From assembly GCA_023300185.1 (NCBI GenBank), contig CP097092.1:992001-1056000 (forward strand): DNA of 64,000 nt. The letters run 5' to 3'. Within the stretch, counting starts at the first letter, position 1. Each line of letters opens with the position of its first letter. Positions 39,770 through 48,844 of the stretch are shown here, piece by piece. The notes below the pieces were generated by a model, which saw only the letters and a program-made list of their open reading frames with translations, had not been told where the DNA came from and ran no database searches. Position numbers and translations under genes: made by a program. Source of the DNA: Lancefieldella parvula. GTDB lineage: Bacteria > Actinomycetota > Coriobacteriia > Coriobacteriales > Atopobiaceae.

Positions 39770-40666
39770 GTGGTTGAGTTTCCACCCGTCTACCGCCCAA
39801 AACCTTATAGCAAGCCAACAGCACACCTGAAGAGCCATCTTCGAGTGTTGCTTGATGACGGCGCAGAAATTGCAACGTTTGTCTACACTCCCCACACCTC
39901 TGATGGCGAGAAACCCTGTGAAGACCTCGCTTCAACTGCGGCTTATTTAGCATCTGTTCCCGACGATATCTTTGCTACACCCATTGTTTTTCTCCACGGA
40001 AATGGAGAAGAGCACGGCATCTTTGGCACCATCATTGACGAAGTATGCAGCCGCGGCTACATCGCAATTGGTATTGATTCGAGAGATCAAGGGCTAAGTA
40101 CTAGAGGAACGGCCATCTTTACCTACGAGCAGATGGCAGAAGATGCGTATGTTGTCCTGAAGCAGCTTGGTGTTTCATCTGCTCATATTGTGGGCTTTTC
40201 TGACGGAGCTATTCTTGGTCTTCTTCTGGCACGTGACTATCCAGACGTAGTTGCTTCTCTCGTATCTATCGGAGCAAATCTTGAGCCTGATACTCTGGGT
40301 GATATGACCTGGCTATATGAAAGTATCGAGGGCAATAAACGTTGGGCAGTTGAAGGCTGGGAAGGTGCTGTTCTAGAAGACGGCTACCCTGTTCCTTCTC
40401 CTGCTGAGGCCGCTCGTATTGCAGAGCATCTTGAACTCATGGTAGATAACCCTCATATTGATCCCGCGTCCCTTGAACACATCTCCGTTCCTGTTGTTGT
40501 CATGGCAGGTGAATACGATGAGATTTATCCAGAGGAAACTCGCCGTATTGCTGAGGCAATCCCTACCGCTCGACTTCTCTTCATTCCAGGATGTCCTCAC
40601 AATGTTCCCAAGGTATCTCCGGGTGCAGTGGTGAGAAGAATTTTTGCAAATTTTGCCTATCTTTAA
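39770..40666 (+). CDS. Alpha/beta hydrolase
   Basis: 298-aa serine hydrolase of the alpha/beta fold. The oxyanion region VFLHGNGEEHG, the DSRDQGLSTR turn, the nucleophile elbow GFSDGAILG and the late GEYDEIYPEE (Asp) and CPHNVP (His) complete the triad. The start is a GTG at 39770 with GGAG before it, 21 bp after metG, so it is probably co-transcribed. No signal peptide. The substrate is unknown; the closest style is bacterial esterase/proline-iminopeptidase-like proteins. Confidence 0.82.
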   Translation: MVEFPPVYRPKPYSKPTAHLKSHLRVLLDDGAEIATFVYTPHTSDGEKPCEDLASTAAYLASVPDDIFATPIVFLHGNGEEHGIFGTIIDEVCSRGYIAIGIDSRDQGLSTRGTAIFTYEQMAEDAYVVLKQLGVSSAHIVGFSDGAILGLLLARDYPDVVASLVSIGANLEPDTLGDMTWLYESIEGNKRWAVEGWEGAVLEDGYPVPSPAEAARIAEHLELMVDNPHIDPASLEHISVPVVVMAGEYDEIYPEETRRIAEAIPTARLLFIPGCPHNVPKVSPGAVVRRIFANFAYL

Positions 40667-40724
40667 GAACAGAGCTGGAACTCTAACCTGATTTACCTGC
40701 TTTTGTTTCAAGAAAATAAAACTT

Positions 40725-40811
40725 AGGTACTTAATTGTTAAGTACCTTGATATCTCAGAAATTTTGAGTAAAATACCTTACAAGAATTATTTCTGTTATG
40801 GGAGGTACTTA
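40725..40811 (+). promoter_or_regulatory. marR-exporter promoter with inverted-repeat operator
   Basis: A perfect 10-bp inverted repeat AGGTACTTAA-N3-TTAAGTACCT spans 40725-40747 and touches a -35 TTGATA (40747-40752); a -10 TAAAAT is at 40769-40774 (16-bp spacer). A further half-site AGGTACTTA (40803-40811) overlaps the ribosome-binding site and the start of marR. This fits autorepression by the MarR protein, relieved by an exported compound. Confidence 0.7.
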
Positions 40812-41275
40812 TGCATCAAGCACCTACCTCACCTACTCAAGAGATGCGCATTATTCGCAATCTTGGCCATCTAGGTCATTATCTTTACATCACGCGCGGA
40901 TGCCGTGGCGGTCAACAATTTATTTTGACTGCGCTCTATCGTGATGGAGATATGACACAAAAAGATCTTCTCGCCAAGACAAAGAATACCTCTGCATCTC
41001 TTTCAGAAATGGTGAGCAAACTTGAAGCAAAAGGTCTTGTTGAACGTACTCGTGTAGACAAAGACCGCAGGCAGACACTTCTTTCTTTGACAAAAGAAGG
41101 TCAAAAACAAGCAAAAGAAGCTCAAGAGGCTATTGAGTCATTTGAAGCGCGCGCATTGTCTGTTCTTTCTGATGAAGAAAAAGTTACATTCTGCGCATAT
41201 CTAGATCGTTTAGTTGAACATTGGGACACAATTAACAGAGACGAGAAGGGAGAAACAGCATGTCAGAAGAAGTAA
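40811..41275 (+). CDS. MarR-family transcriptional regulator
   Basis: 154-aa winged-helix regulator. The wHTH region includes MTQKDLLAKTKNTSASLSEM (recognition helix) and the wing ERTRVDKDRRQTLLSLT. The ATG at 40811 has GGGAGG. Its last 16 bp overlap the first ABC exporter gene, and a perfect inverted repeat lies in its promoter, so it is the likely repressor of the exporter and of itself. The ligand is unknown, probably a toxic compound or antibiotic that the exporter removes. Confidence 0.9.
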   Translation: MHQAPTSPTQEMRIIRNLGHLGHYLYITRGCRGGQQFILTALYRDGDMTQKDLLAKTKNTSASLSEMVSKLEAKGLVERTRVDKDRRQTLLSLTKEGQKQAKEAQEAIESFEARALSVLSDEEKVTFCAYLDRLVEHWDTINRDEKGETACQKK

Positions 41276-43161
41276 CTTCAACTGAAGAACTTGAAAACAT
41301 AATTGAATCAACTGAAGCAGAAACTGCTATGGTTCCCTCTGCTCTGACAGGTATTGTAGATGTCAGCAATCTTTCCATTAAAGAGATTGCTTTAGTGCTT
41401 TCAAAGAGTATCGGTGAGTTCAAAAGAGACACTATTCTCACTCCTCTCTTTGTGTTAATTGAGACCATCTTAGAAATCCTCATTCCTTTTAGAACAGCTA
41501 ATCTTGTTGATACGCTTCGCACGGGGGCAGAACTAAACGTTGTCATTCAGTCTGGAGCTGTTCTTGCTGCTATGGCAATGCTGTCGCTGCTGTTTGGAAC
41601 ACTATCCGGTATTTCTGTTGCCAAAGCTTCCACAGGCTTTGCGCGCAATCTTCGCCGTGATATGTTCCGTAATATCCAAAATTTCTCGTTTACCACTATT
41701 GATGCATTCTCTTCGTCATCGTTAGTAACACGCCTTACTACGGATATTTCTAACGTACAGATGGCATTTATGATGCTCATCCGCATGGCCGTTCGTGCTC
41801 CATTTATGTTTATTGCAGCGTTTATTGCTGGCTTTATCATGGGTGGCTGGCTTGCTATTATTTTTGTTGCCGTCATGCCTCTTCTAGGAATTGGTCTCTA
41901 CTTCATTATTTCTAGAGTCATTCCTATTTTTAAAAAGGTATTTAAGAGGTACGACGCACTCAATGAATCCGCTGAAGAAAACTTGGCTGGTATCCGCGTT
42001 GTTAAGTCATTTGTAAATGAAAACTTCGAGCGTCAGAAATTTGATAAGGCCTCAGAAGAGCTGCGCGAAGATTTTACAGCAGCCGAGAGGCTCATGGCTC
42101 TGAACTCTCCATTTATGAACTTCACTATTTACGTGCTGTTTGTCTTCATTCTGTACTTTGGCTCGTACCTGATTGTCTCTTCTCAGGGAACTGCATTTGG
42201 CGTTGGACAGCTTTCTTCGCTTATTACGTATGGCTTTATGATGCTTATGGCACTCATGATGCTTTCCTTTGTCTTTGCCATGATCATCATTGCGGAAGAA
42301 GGTGCTCGCCGCATCTGTGAGGTACTCCTTGCAACTTCCACTATTAACAACCCAGAAAATCCTCTGACCGAGGTTACAAACGGATCCATTGATTTTGAGA
42401 ACGTTGGATTCTCCTATTCCGGTCCAGAGGGTCGAGAAGCCCTGTCTGGTGTAGACCTTCACATCAACTCTGGTGAGGTCATCGGTATCATTGGTGGCAC
42501 CGGTTCTGCAAAGTCCACACTGGTGCAGCTTATTCCTCGCCTATACGATGTAACCGCTGGTAGCGTTTCTGTTGGCGGACACAACGTCAAAGACTATGAC
42601 ATTGATACTCTTCGTGGTGCTGTTGCCATGGTTCTTCAGAAAAACGTTCTCTTTAGCGGTACCATCAAAGAGAATCTCCTGTGGGGTAACCCTGACGCCA
42701 CCGATGAAGAGATTCTTGAGGCAGCTCGTCTTGCTCAGGCTGATAGCTTTGTTCAAACCTTCCCTGATAAATATGAGACTCATATCGAGCAGGGTGGCAA
42801 CAACGTTTCTGGTGGTCAGAAGCAGAGACTCTGTATTGCGCGCGCGTTGCTTAGACGTCCAAAAGTACTTATTCTTGATGACTCTACCAGCGCTGTTGAT
42901 ACAAAGACAGATTCTTTAATTCGCGCTGGTCTTAAAGATTTCTTGCCTGATACCACCAAGATCATCATTGCTCAGCGTACTTCCAGTATCGAAGAATCTG
43001 ACAAGATTATTGTTCTGGATAACGGTCGCATAAACGCAATTGGTACGCACAAAGAACTCCTGAAAGATAACCCAATCTACCGCGAAGTGTACTTCTCACA
43101 GAACAAGCAAAGTGTTGATGAAAATCAGTCTCAGGAAGGTGAGGTGACTTCTCATGAGTAG
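41260..43161 (+). CDS. Heterodimeric ABC exporter, subunit with degenerate ATP site
   Basis: 633-aa half-transporter: six membrane helices (about residues 55-340) then an ATPase domain. The Walker A region is IGGTGSAKST (Ala in place of the last Gly), the signature VSGGQKQR is intact, and the Walker B is VLILDDSTSAVD with Asp in place of the catalytic Glu. One weak and one good ATP site is typical of heterodimeric multidrug exporters (BmrC/D, LmrC/D). It overlaps marR by 16 bp and its partner by 8 bp. The start ATG at 41260 is supported by GGGAG just upstream. Confidence 0.92.
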   Translation: MSEEVTSTEELENIIESTEAETAMVPSALTGIVDVSNLSIKEIALVLSKSIGEFKRDTILTPLFVLIETILEILIPFRTANLVDTLRTGAELNVVIQSGAVLAAMAMLSLLFGTLSGISVAKASTGFARNLRRDMFRNIQNFSFTTIDAFSSSSLVTRLTTDISNVQMAFMMLIRMAVRAPFMFIAAFIAGFIMGGWLAIIFVAVMPLLGIGLYFIISRVIPIFKKVFKRYDALNESAEENLAGIRVVKSFVNENFERQKFDKASEELREDFTAAERLMALNSPFMNFTIYVLFVFILYFGSYLIVSSQGTAFGVGQLSSLITYGFMMLMALMMLSFVFAMIIIAEEGARRICEVLLATSTINNPENPLTEVTNGSIDFENVGFSYSGPEGREALSGVDLHINSGEVIGIIGGTGSAKSTLVQLIPRLYDVTAGSVSVGGHNVKDYDIDTLRGAVAMVLQKNVLFSGTIKENLLWGNPDATDEEILEAARLAQADSFVQTFPDKYETHIEQGGNNVSGGQKQRLCIARALLRRPKVLILDDSTSAVDTKTDSLIRAGLKDFLPDTTKIIIAQRTSSIEESDKIIVLDNGRINAIGTHKELLKDNPIYREVYFSQNKQSVDENQSQEGEVTSHE

Positions 43162-45070
43162 GACAACAGAAACAAACGGTACAAGACCAAAGCTTCCCGT
43201 GGGAAAAATTCTTACTCGAACCATTAAAATGCTCTGGGAGTTCTATCCTGTCCTTCTCCCTGTAGCACTCCTTGGTGCTGTTATCCAAGCAATTATGCAG
43301 TCGCTCCCAAGTGTCTTCTTGGAGCGAATCCTGTCTATCATCTCCAATTTTATTGATAGTGGTGACTGGAATTCTGCTGAAGGCTTAGTCTTCCAGAACG
43401 TGGCTCTTCTCGCCACCTTCTACGTCATTGGACTTCTTGCGAATATCATCTCTACCCAGGGTATGGCTATTGTTACCCAGGGAGCTCTGCAAAAATGGCG
43501 TTCAAAGATGTTTTCGCACATGCAGGACTTGCCTATTAGGTACTTTGATACGCACCTCAATGGCGACATCATGAGCTATTACACCAATGATATTGACGCA
43601 ATGCGCCAGATGATTGGTACCAGTCTTCCAAACCTCCTCTTTACCTCTGTGGTTATCATCGCAGTTATATTCATCATGTTTTACTACAGCGCACTTATGG
43701 CCATGGTTGTTCTGTTTGGCTTCTCTTTGATGGGCCTTGCTACTAAAAACCTTGGTGGTAAGTCCGCAAAGAACTTTGTTAAGACTCAGAAAACCACCGC
43801 AGATGTAGAGGGACACATTCAGGAAATGATGAATGGCGAGAAGGTCGTTAAGGTCTTTAGTCATGAGGCAGAAACTATTGAATCATTTGACAAAATCAAC
43901 GATGAGCTGATGGTTGTTGCAAGAAATGCAAACCTTTATGCCAACACGCTTATGCCTATCCTCAACAATCTGGGCAACATTATGTACGTTGTAGTTGCTG
44001 TAGTTTCTGGTGTGTTTATTACTCTGAACATTCAAAACGTTTCTTTGTCTGGACTGCCTTTCACCATTGCTGTAGCTGTCCCTTTCCTCAACATGACACG
44101 TCAGTTCTCCGCCCAGATTAACCAGATTTCTAGTCAGATTAACTCTGTTGTTATGGGCATCGCTGGTGCTAATCGAGTTTTTGAGCTACTTGATGAACCA
44201 GCAGAGACTGAAGAAGGTTACGTTACTTTAGTCAACGCAGAAACCATTGACGGTAAAGTTCAGGAAGCTGAGTACCGCACCGGTTACTGGGCTTGGAAGT
44301 ATCCACACAGTGACGGCACGGTTACTTACACCCCTGTTAAGGGAGACGTTCGCCTCTTTGATGTTGACTTTGGCTACGAGCCTGGCCACACCGTGTTGCA
44401 TGATATTTCTCTTTATGCAAAACCTGGTCAGAAGGTTGCATTTGTTGGCGCAACAGGCGCTGGTAAAACAACCATTACTAACCTGCTCAACCGCTTCTAC
44501 GACATCGAAGACGGCAAAATTCGCTACGATGGCATCAACATTAACAAGATTAGGAAGAGCGCTCTTCGTCGTGCTCTCGGTATTGTTCTGCAAGACGTCA
44601 ACCTCTTTACGGGTACCGTCTTGGATAACATCCGCTACGGCCGTCTTGATGCTACTGATGAGGACTGCGTGAAGGCCGCAAAACTTGCTGGTGCCGATGA
44701 CTTTATTAGACGTCTTCCTGACGGCTACCACACTATGCTCAAGGACAACGGCAGCGCCCTCTCCCAAGGACAGCGCCAGCTCATCTCCATTGCTCGCGCC
44801 GCGGTTGCAGATCCACCCGTCATGATTCTGGACGAGGCTACCTCCAGCATTGACACACGTACTGAAGCAATTGTCCAGCGTGGTATGGACGCTCTGATGT
44901 ACGACCGCACCACCTTTGTTATTGCTCACCGTCTTTCTACGGTTAGAAACGCAGATGTTATTGTCGTACTTGACCACGGTCGCATTATTGAGCGCGGTAC
45001 ACACGACGAACTTCTCGCCAAGCGAGGAACGTACTACCAGCTCTACACAGGTGCCTTTGAGCTTGAGTAA
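43154..45070 (+). CDS. Heterodimeric ABC exporter, subunit with catalytic ATP site
   Basis: 638-aa half-transporter with an N-terminal six-helix domain (about 35-330) and an ATPase domain with Walker A GATGAGKTT, Walker B MILDEATSSID (catalytic Glu present) and the switch His in VIAHRLS. Its own signature is degenerate (LSQGQRQ instead of LSGGQ), the complement to its partner. An extra loop of about 50 residues precedes the ATPase domain. It ends 20 bp before the terminator stem that holds element copy B. Confidence 0.92.
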   Translation: MSRTTETNGTRPKLPVGKILTRTIKMLWEFYPVLLPVALLGAVIQAIMQSLPSVFLERILSIISNFIDSGDWNSAEGLVFQNVALLATFYVIGLLANIISTQGMAIVTQGALQKWRSKMFSHMQDLPIRYFDTHLNGDIMSYYTNDIDAMRQMIGTSLPNLLFTSVVIIAVIFIMFYYSALMAMVVLFGFSLMGLATKNLGGKSAKNFVKTQKTTADVEGHIQEMMNGEKVVKVFSHEAETIESFDKINDELMVVARNANLYANTLMPILNNLGNIMYVVVAVVSGVFITLNIQNVSLSGLPFTIAVAVPFLNMTRQFSAQINQISSQINSVVMGIAGANRVFELLDEPAETEEGYVTLVNAETIDGKVQEAEYRTGYWAWKYPHSDGTVTYTPVKGDVRLFDVDFGYEPGHTVLHDISLYAKPGQKVAFVGATGAGKTTITNLLNRFYDIEDGKIRYDGININKIRKSALRRALGIVLQDVNLFTGTVLDNIRYGRLDATDEDCVKAAKLAGADDFIRRLPDGYHTMLKDNGSALSQGQRQLISIARAAVADPPVMILDEATSSIDTRTEAIVQRGMDALMYDRTTFVIAHRLSTVRNADVIVVLDHGRIIERGTHDELLAKRGTYYQLYTGAFELE

Positions 45071-45089
45071 CGTTGAGCTTATGTAATGC

Positions 45090-45587
45090 AAAACGCCTTG
45101 TCATCGAACTGCCTCCCATTTCTTGGACATAAGAAAGGGGAGGCAGTTCATATGCGGGGGATTATGATTCTGCAGTGTGTTAGCGTCGGCTTTTAGGCCT
45201 GGCCCACAAAATAGCGCAGCTTTCTTGTGTTCTGCTGAAGAATCGACATGTTCTTAATCAAGATAGCAGGCAGCTAGGCGGTTGCACTATCTGATATGCA
45301 TCTCTATGCATAAACTTCATCTAATATGCTTAAACATGAATAGTCTTATATAAGAAATTTAACTATCAATAAATTCTGTATCTACGGAACACACCTAAGT
45401 CAGATAATCTGCTCAGATGCGGGCATTTTACACATCTAATGACGATAATCTGCATGTTTGTGGTAATTTCAGCGTCATGTATACGTCTTTTTGACAGATT
45501 ATCTGACTTAGGTGTGTTTTGAACTGACTCCTATTTCTCGTGTCCAAGAAATGGGAGGTAGTTCACATCTTAGCGACAAGGCGTTTT
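45090..45587. terminator. Bidirectional terminator stem split by element copy B
   Basis: A 13-bp perfect inverted repeat AAAACGCCTTGTC (45090-45102) and its complement (45575-45587), followed by another T. Joining the flanks after excising the element and one CATC copy gives a normal two-way terminator with an 8-nt loop, between the convergent exporter (plus) and HAD (minus) genes. The sequence is unrelated to the copy A terminator. Confidence 0.75.
45106..45565 (-). mobile_element. 460-bp palindrome-ended MITE-like element, copy B
   Basis: Inverted second copy of the element at 29190-29649, with the same length and the same order of parts when read on the minus strand. Terminal 44-nt hairpins are at 45106-45149 and 45521-45564; the internal 24-nt inverted repeat pairs 45388-45411 with 45495-45518. 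It is flanked by direct CATC copies (45102-45105, 45566-45569). It differs from copy A by scattered substitutions in the middle and in the hairpins, so the two insertions are not recent twins. It is non-coding and fills most of the 534-bp gap between the exporter and the HAD gene. Confidence 0.85.
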
Positions 45588-45604
45588 TGTGTATGTAACG
45601 GTTC

Positions 45605-46354
45605 TTAGGCGAGAAGAACGTGATGTAGATCTTCTACCGTATCTACAATTGCAACCGCTCCCGCATCAATAAGCTCCTGTTTATTGGTAGTTTTGCCATA
45701 CAGAACGCCAATGCACGGAATCTTATTTGGGAATGCTGCTTCCATATCAAAACGACGGTCGCCAATCATGACGCTTTCAGAAGCTTCAAAGCCAAGCTGG
45801 CGCATAACGTGAGCAATAGCAGAGATTTTATCAGTTGCTGCCTCATCTATTCTTCCAGCATAGGTATCAAGAACACCAATAAGGTTGTTGTCCCTAAGGC
45901 CCATCTCTAGCATGGGCTGATTCTTTGAGCTTGCTACCGCAACCTTTTTACCGGCGGCATGAAGGTCATCAATGAGGTCTCTCATTCCCTCAAAGAGTGG
46001 CCATTTTCCTGTAGTTACATAAAGCTCTCGGTAACGCTTAGTAACCGCAGCAGCGTCCTCATGGCTGAGTCCAAAGACCAGCTCAAACGCATAAGGAAAC
46101 GGTGGTCCTACAAGCTTTTTAAGGTCTGATTCTATAAAGTCTGTGTGACCGCAGTCTGTCATTGCCATCTTCGCGGTAGAAACAATGGTGGGCAACGTGT
46201 CTGCCATAGTCCCATCAAAATCAAAAATAATAAGCGAACGATTCTGCAGATCTGAAATTACATCAGAAGCTACCAGCGATTTATTTGTATCAGTTGCGTT
46301 TTGCATTATTGCCATGTCAATCCAATCATCTACGTATGTGAGTATACCGTTCAT
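45605..46354 (-). CDS. HAD-family phosphatase (Gph-like)
   Basis: 249-aa phosphoglycolate-phosphatase-like hydrolase. The nucleophile motif is IFDFDGTMADT (D45, D47), then a helical cap, SSKNQPMLE (Ser/Lys motif) and MIGDRRFDMEAA (metal Asp). The first 40 residues are an unusual extension; an internal Met (codon 14 or 17) is an alternative start, as no good ribosome-binding site marks 46354. The substrate is unknown. The C-terminal codons contain one GGCGAGAA octamer. Convergent with the ABC exporter. Confidence 0.87.
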   Translation of the reverse strand: MNGILTYVDDWIDMAIMQNATDTNKSLVASDVISDLQNRSLIIFDFDGTMADTLPTIVSTAKMAMTDCGHTDFIESDLKKLVGPPFPYAFELVFGLSHEDAAAVTKRYRELYVTTGKWPLFEGMRDLIDDLHAAGKKVAVASSKNQPMLEMGLRDNNLIGVLDTYAGRIDEAATDKISAIAHVMRQLGFEASESVMIGDRRFDMEAAFPNKIPCIGVLYGKTTNKQELIDAGAVAIVDTVEDLHHVLLA

Positions 46355-46441
46355 GGCGCAAAACTAACCAGTCAATGACATTTTCTTCTCGCCTGCCGAA
46401 TTAACTATTGACAGCTGAAATGTCGTACACCAGCAAAGGTA

Positions 46442-46455
46442 TATAGTTAACTATA
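46442..46455. promoter_or_regulatory. 14-bp palindrome upstream of the TPR-like gene
   Basis: Perfect palindrome TATAGTTAACTATA, 32 bp before the plus-strand start and within the divergent HAD/TPR intergenic region. A TTGACA lies at about 46408 but has no well-placed -10. A candidate operator; the regulator is unknown. Confidence 0.4.
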
Positions 46456-46486
46456 GATGAATCAGTATGCCTAACTTGGGAGGTGT

Positions 46487-48757
46487 ATGATGACTCGTCA
46501 GGAAAATAATCCAGAAGCTAAGCAACCTGGAAGAAACAGGCTTGGAAAACTCTATCCGTCTCTCGTCAATACAGACGTTCTGCCTGATGAGTCTCTAGAC
46601 GCTGCCCAAAATAATCAACATGTTGGTTCTATTGATCAGACTGGTTGGCATACAAAGCTCAATATTGAAGCGCTTTCTCTTACGCTTACAGAGTCCATAA
46701 CCCCTCTTGAAGTGCTTAAACATTTTGTAACTACAGCATTTTTGCGTGAAAAAGATTCTCACCGAAAAGGTGGATCTGTTGCCATCCCGCCAAGTGATTT
46801 TGAACTGCATCTAGCCCAGCGACTAAAAGATGCTGGTGTTCTCGATGCGCAAGACATTACTATCCCCTGCCGCGTGGTGCGCCTGCGTACCAATGGCCTC
46901 TTTTATCTGCGCGCTAATCAAAAAACACTTTCCTATGAACAGAAGATTCAGCTCCTTACTATTGAGAGCGCACTGAACACTGCCCTCTTTGCAGAGCGAT
47001 ACTTTCTTGATGCAAATATGGCATCTGAACTTGACTTACTTGCTTTTGAGCAAAAGATTGTCTCTACCATGATGAAGCAATCTCGCCCCCGTTGTGCCAC
47101 TACTCAAAGCACCCAAGAAGACGGCGAGTGGATTGTCCGCAAAGCCATCTCTCTACACATTGAAAGCCTGCGTCTATCTCAGCGTCTTGTCACTGAGTTT
47201 AGGACCAACGTACACAAGGGAATTGCCGCCTTTAGGGTACACCTGGCCCTTCCAGAGCAGTTCCCAAGAAGCTTTCTTGGCGCAGATGGAAGCATCAAGG
47301 AGGCATCCTTTGATAACCTCTGTCGTGCAGCCACCGCTTACAACCTACATCTTGGCATGCTCATTTCCGCAAGCGCCTTTAGAAGCTCGCAGAAGATTAA
47401 CGAGGTCTGGCTGTCTGGTATTTGCAATACAAACAAACTGCATGCATGTCTTTTCTCGTTCCACATTACTCGCAAGCAATTTGAAGATACAAACATTACA
47501 GAAGAGACTAATCCGCTTTCTGTCTATCAGCTCTGGAACGCGCAAATCGACGAGGCAGATGGCATTCTTCATGCGGTTCATCCACTCTTTACCTTAGATG
47601 ATGAGATTTTCTGTCCACCCAGTAGATACGATTTTGTTGAATCGTCTCAAAAACGCCTTGATAGCGTCGCAGCTCACGCACTAGGCACCGATGAAGTGTC
47701 GGGGCTTTCTATTGATGAAGGTCAGGCGCGAGAAGAAATTATCACCAAAATTTTGCGCAACCTCTCTTCTTCTACAGAAGAAAACGTCCGCACTATCTTG
47801 TCGTATACCGCAAACTCCACCGATCCTACGGTGCGAGCTGCAGGAGAACGCGTGGTTTCTCGCTTTATTAAGGGCACGCTTGCAGAAGATGACTTTGAGG
47901 CTATTTCAGAAGAATTTGTTGACGGAGGCGTTCTTTCCTTGGCGGTCACCAAGGCCCAGCGTCTTATTAGCGAGAAAAACTATCAAGACGCAGAACTGCT
48001 CCTACGTGAAGCGCTGGACTCCGTTGATGGCAATAACACCTACACAGATACAACCACCACTCAGTGGCGCGTATTTATGAACTACGTCGATCGAGTGCTC
48101 TACAACAGAATTCTCTCTAATCCCGAGAAAAACACTCGTCTAGCTCCTATGTCTTACTTTGAGGCGCACCTTCTGATATCTATTGCTCAGACGCTCCAGG
48201 GACAAACTCAAAATGCTCTTCAGCACGCGAGAAGGGCTGTTGAGATTGCTCCTCTTAGCATGAGTGCAAGGCTACACCTCTCCCACTGTCTTGAGGAGTC
48301 GCTAGATATTACAGCTGCGGCAGATGAACTCAAGAAGCTCCTGCTGCTTGCCCATGACCCCGAGAGTATTGGGTTTGGCTATTACCGCATGGCATTCTTC
48401 CAGTGGCGTTTGCGACATCTGAAAGCCGCTCAAGCCTGTTATCTGTTTGCCTTGAAGTTCTTACCAGGAGCTACATTTATTATTGGCACCGAGACAGCAA
48501 TTCTCGCGCAAAGTGAGCCTGAGTTTAGCTGCGAAGATATGAACGATGATGAGATTTACGCCACGCTCATAGAAAATCAAATTCCTGTTGCTCCAACAGA
48601 TGAGGTCTCTACTATTTTCTTGGATGGTACGCGAGCCTCGCTTGATGCAGAGCTCTTTAGTGTTGCCAAGAATTTCATGATGAACCTAGGAATTATGACG
48701 AAAGACGATGTCTACTTTGACATGCTCAACTCCATTGAAGGAGAGCCTGATAGATAA
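46487..48757 (+). CDS. Large hypothetical protein with TPR-like C-terminal half
   Basis: 756-aa soluble protein I do not recognise. The N-terminal half has no visible motif. From about residue 500 the sequence becomes helical with TPR-like pairs (AEYLL-type helices such as QDAELLLREALD, ALQHARRAVEIAPLSMSARL, AAQACYLFALKFLPG), suggesting a protein-interaction scaffold. It has no signal peptide or membrane segment. GGGAGG lies 3 bp before ATG 46487 and 6 bp before a second ATG (46490), which may be the true start. Probably lineage-specific. A two-way terminator follows. Confidence 0.75.
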   Translation: MMTRQENNPEAKQPGRNRLGKLYPSLVNTDVLPDESLDAAQNNQHVGSIDQTGWHTKLNIEALSLTLTESITPLEVLKHFVTTAFLREKDSHRKGGSVAIPPSDFELHLAQRLKDAGVLDAQDITIPCRVVRLRTNGLFYLRANQKTLSYEQKIQLLTIESALNTALFAERYFLDANMASELDLLAFEQKIVSTMMKQSRPRCATTQSTQEDGEWIVRKAISLHIESLRLSQRLVTEFRTNVHKGIAAFRVHLALPEQFPRSFLGADGSIKEASFDNLCRAATAYNLHLGMLISASAFRSSQKINEVWLSGICNTNKLHACLFSFHITRKQFEDTNITEETNPLSVYQLWNAQIDEADGILHAVHPLFTLDDEIFCPPSRYDFVESSQKRLDSVAAHALGTDEVSGLSIDEGQAREEIITKILRNLSSSTEENVRTILSYTANSTDPTVRAAGERVVSRFIKGTLAEDDFEAISEEFVDGGVLSLAVTKAQRLISEKNYQDAELLLREALDSVDGNNTYTDTTTTQWRVFMNYVDRVLYNRILSNPEKNTRLAPMSYFEAHLLISIAQTLQGQTQNALQHARRAVEIAPLSMSARLHLSHCLEESLDITAAADELKKLLLLAHDPESIGFGYYRMAFFQWRLRHLKAAQACYLFALKFLPGATFIIGTETAILAQSEPEFSCEDMNDDEIYATLIENQIPVAPTDEVSTIFLDGTRASLDAELFSVAKNFMMNLGIMTKDDVYFDMLNSIEGEPDR

Positions 48758-48795
48758 GATAGCTCAACTCAAACTCACAGAGAATTGGCATAAAT

Positions 48796-48823
48796 AAGGA
48801 GTTCCGATTTCTCGGAACTCCTT
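48796..48823. terminator. Bidirectional terminator
   Basis: Perfect 12-bp stem AAGGAGTTCCGA / TCGGAACTCCTT with a TTTC loop, between the convergent TPR-like gene and the amidase gene. Confidence 0.9.
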
Positions 48824-48844
48824 TTGCATAATGTGCTGTGGCTT

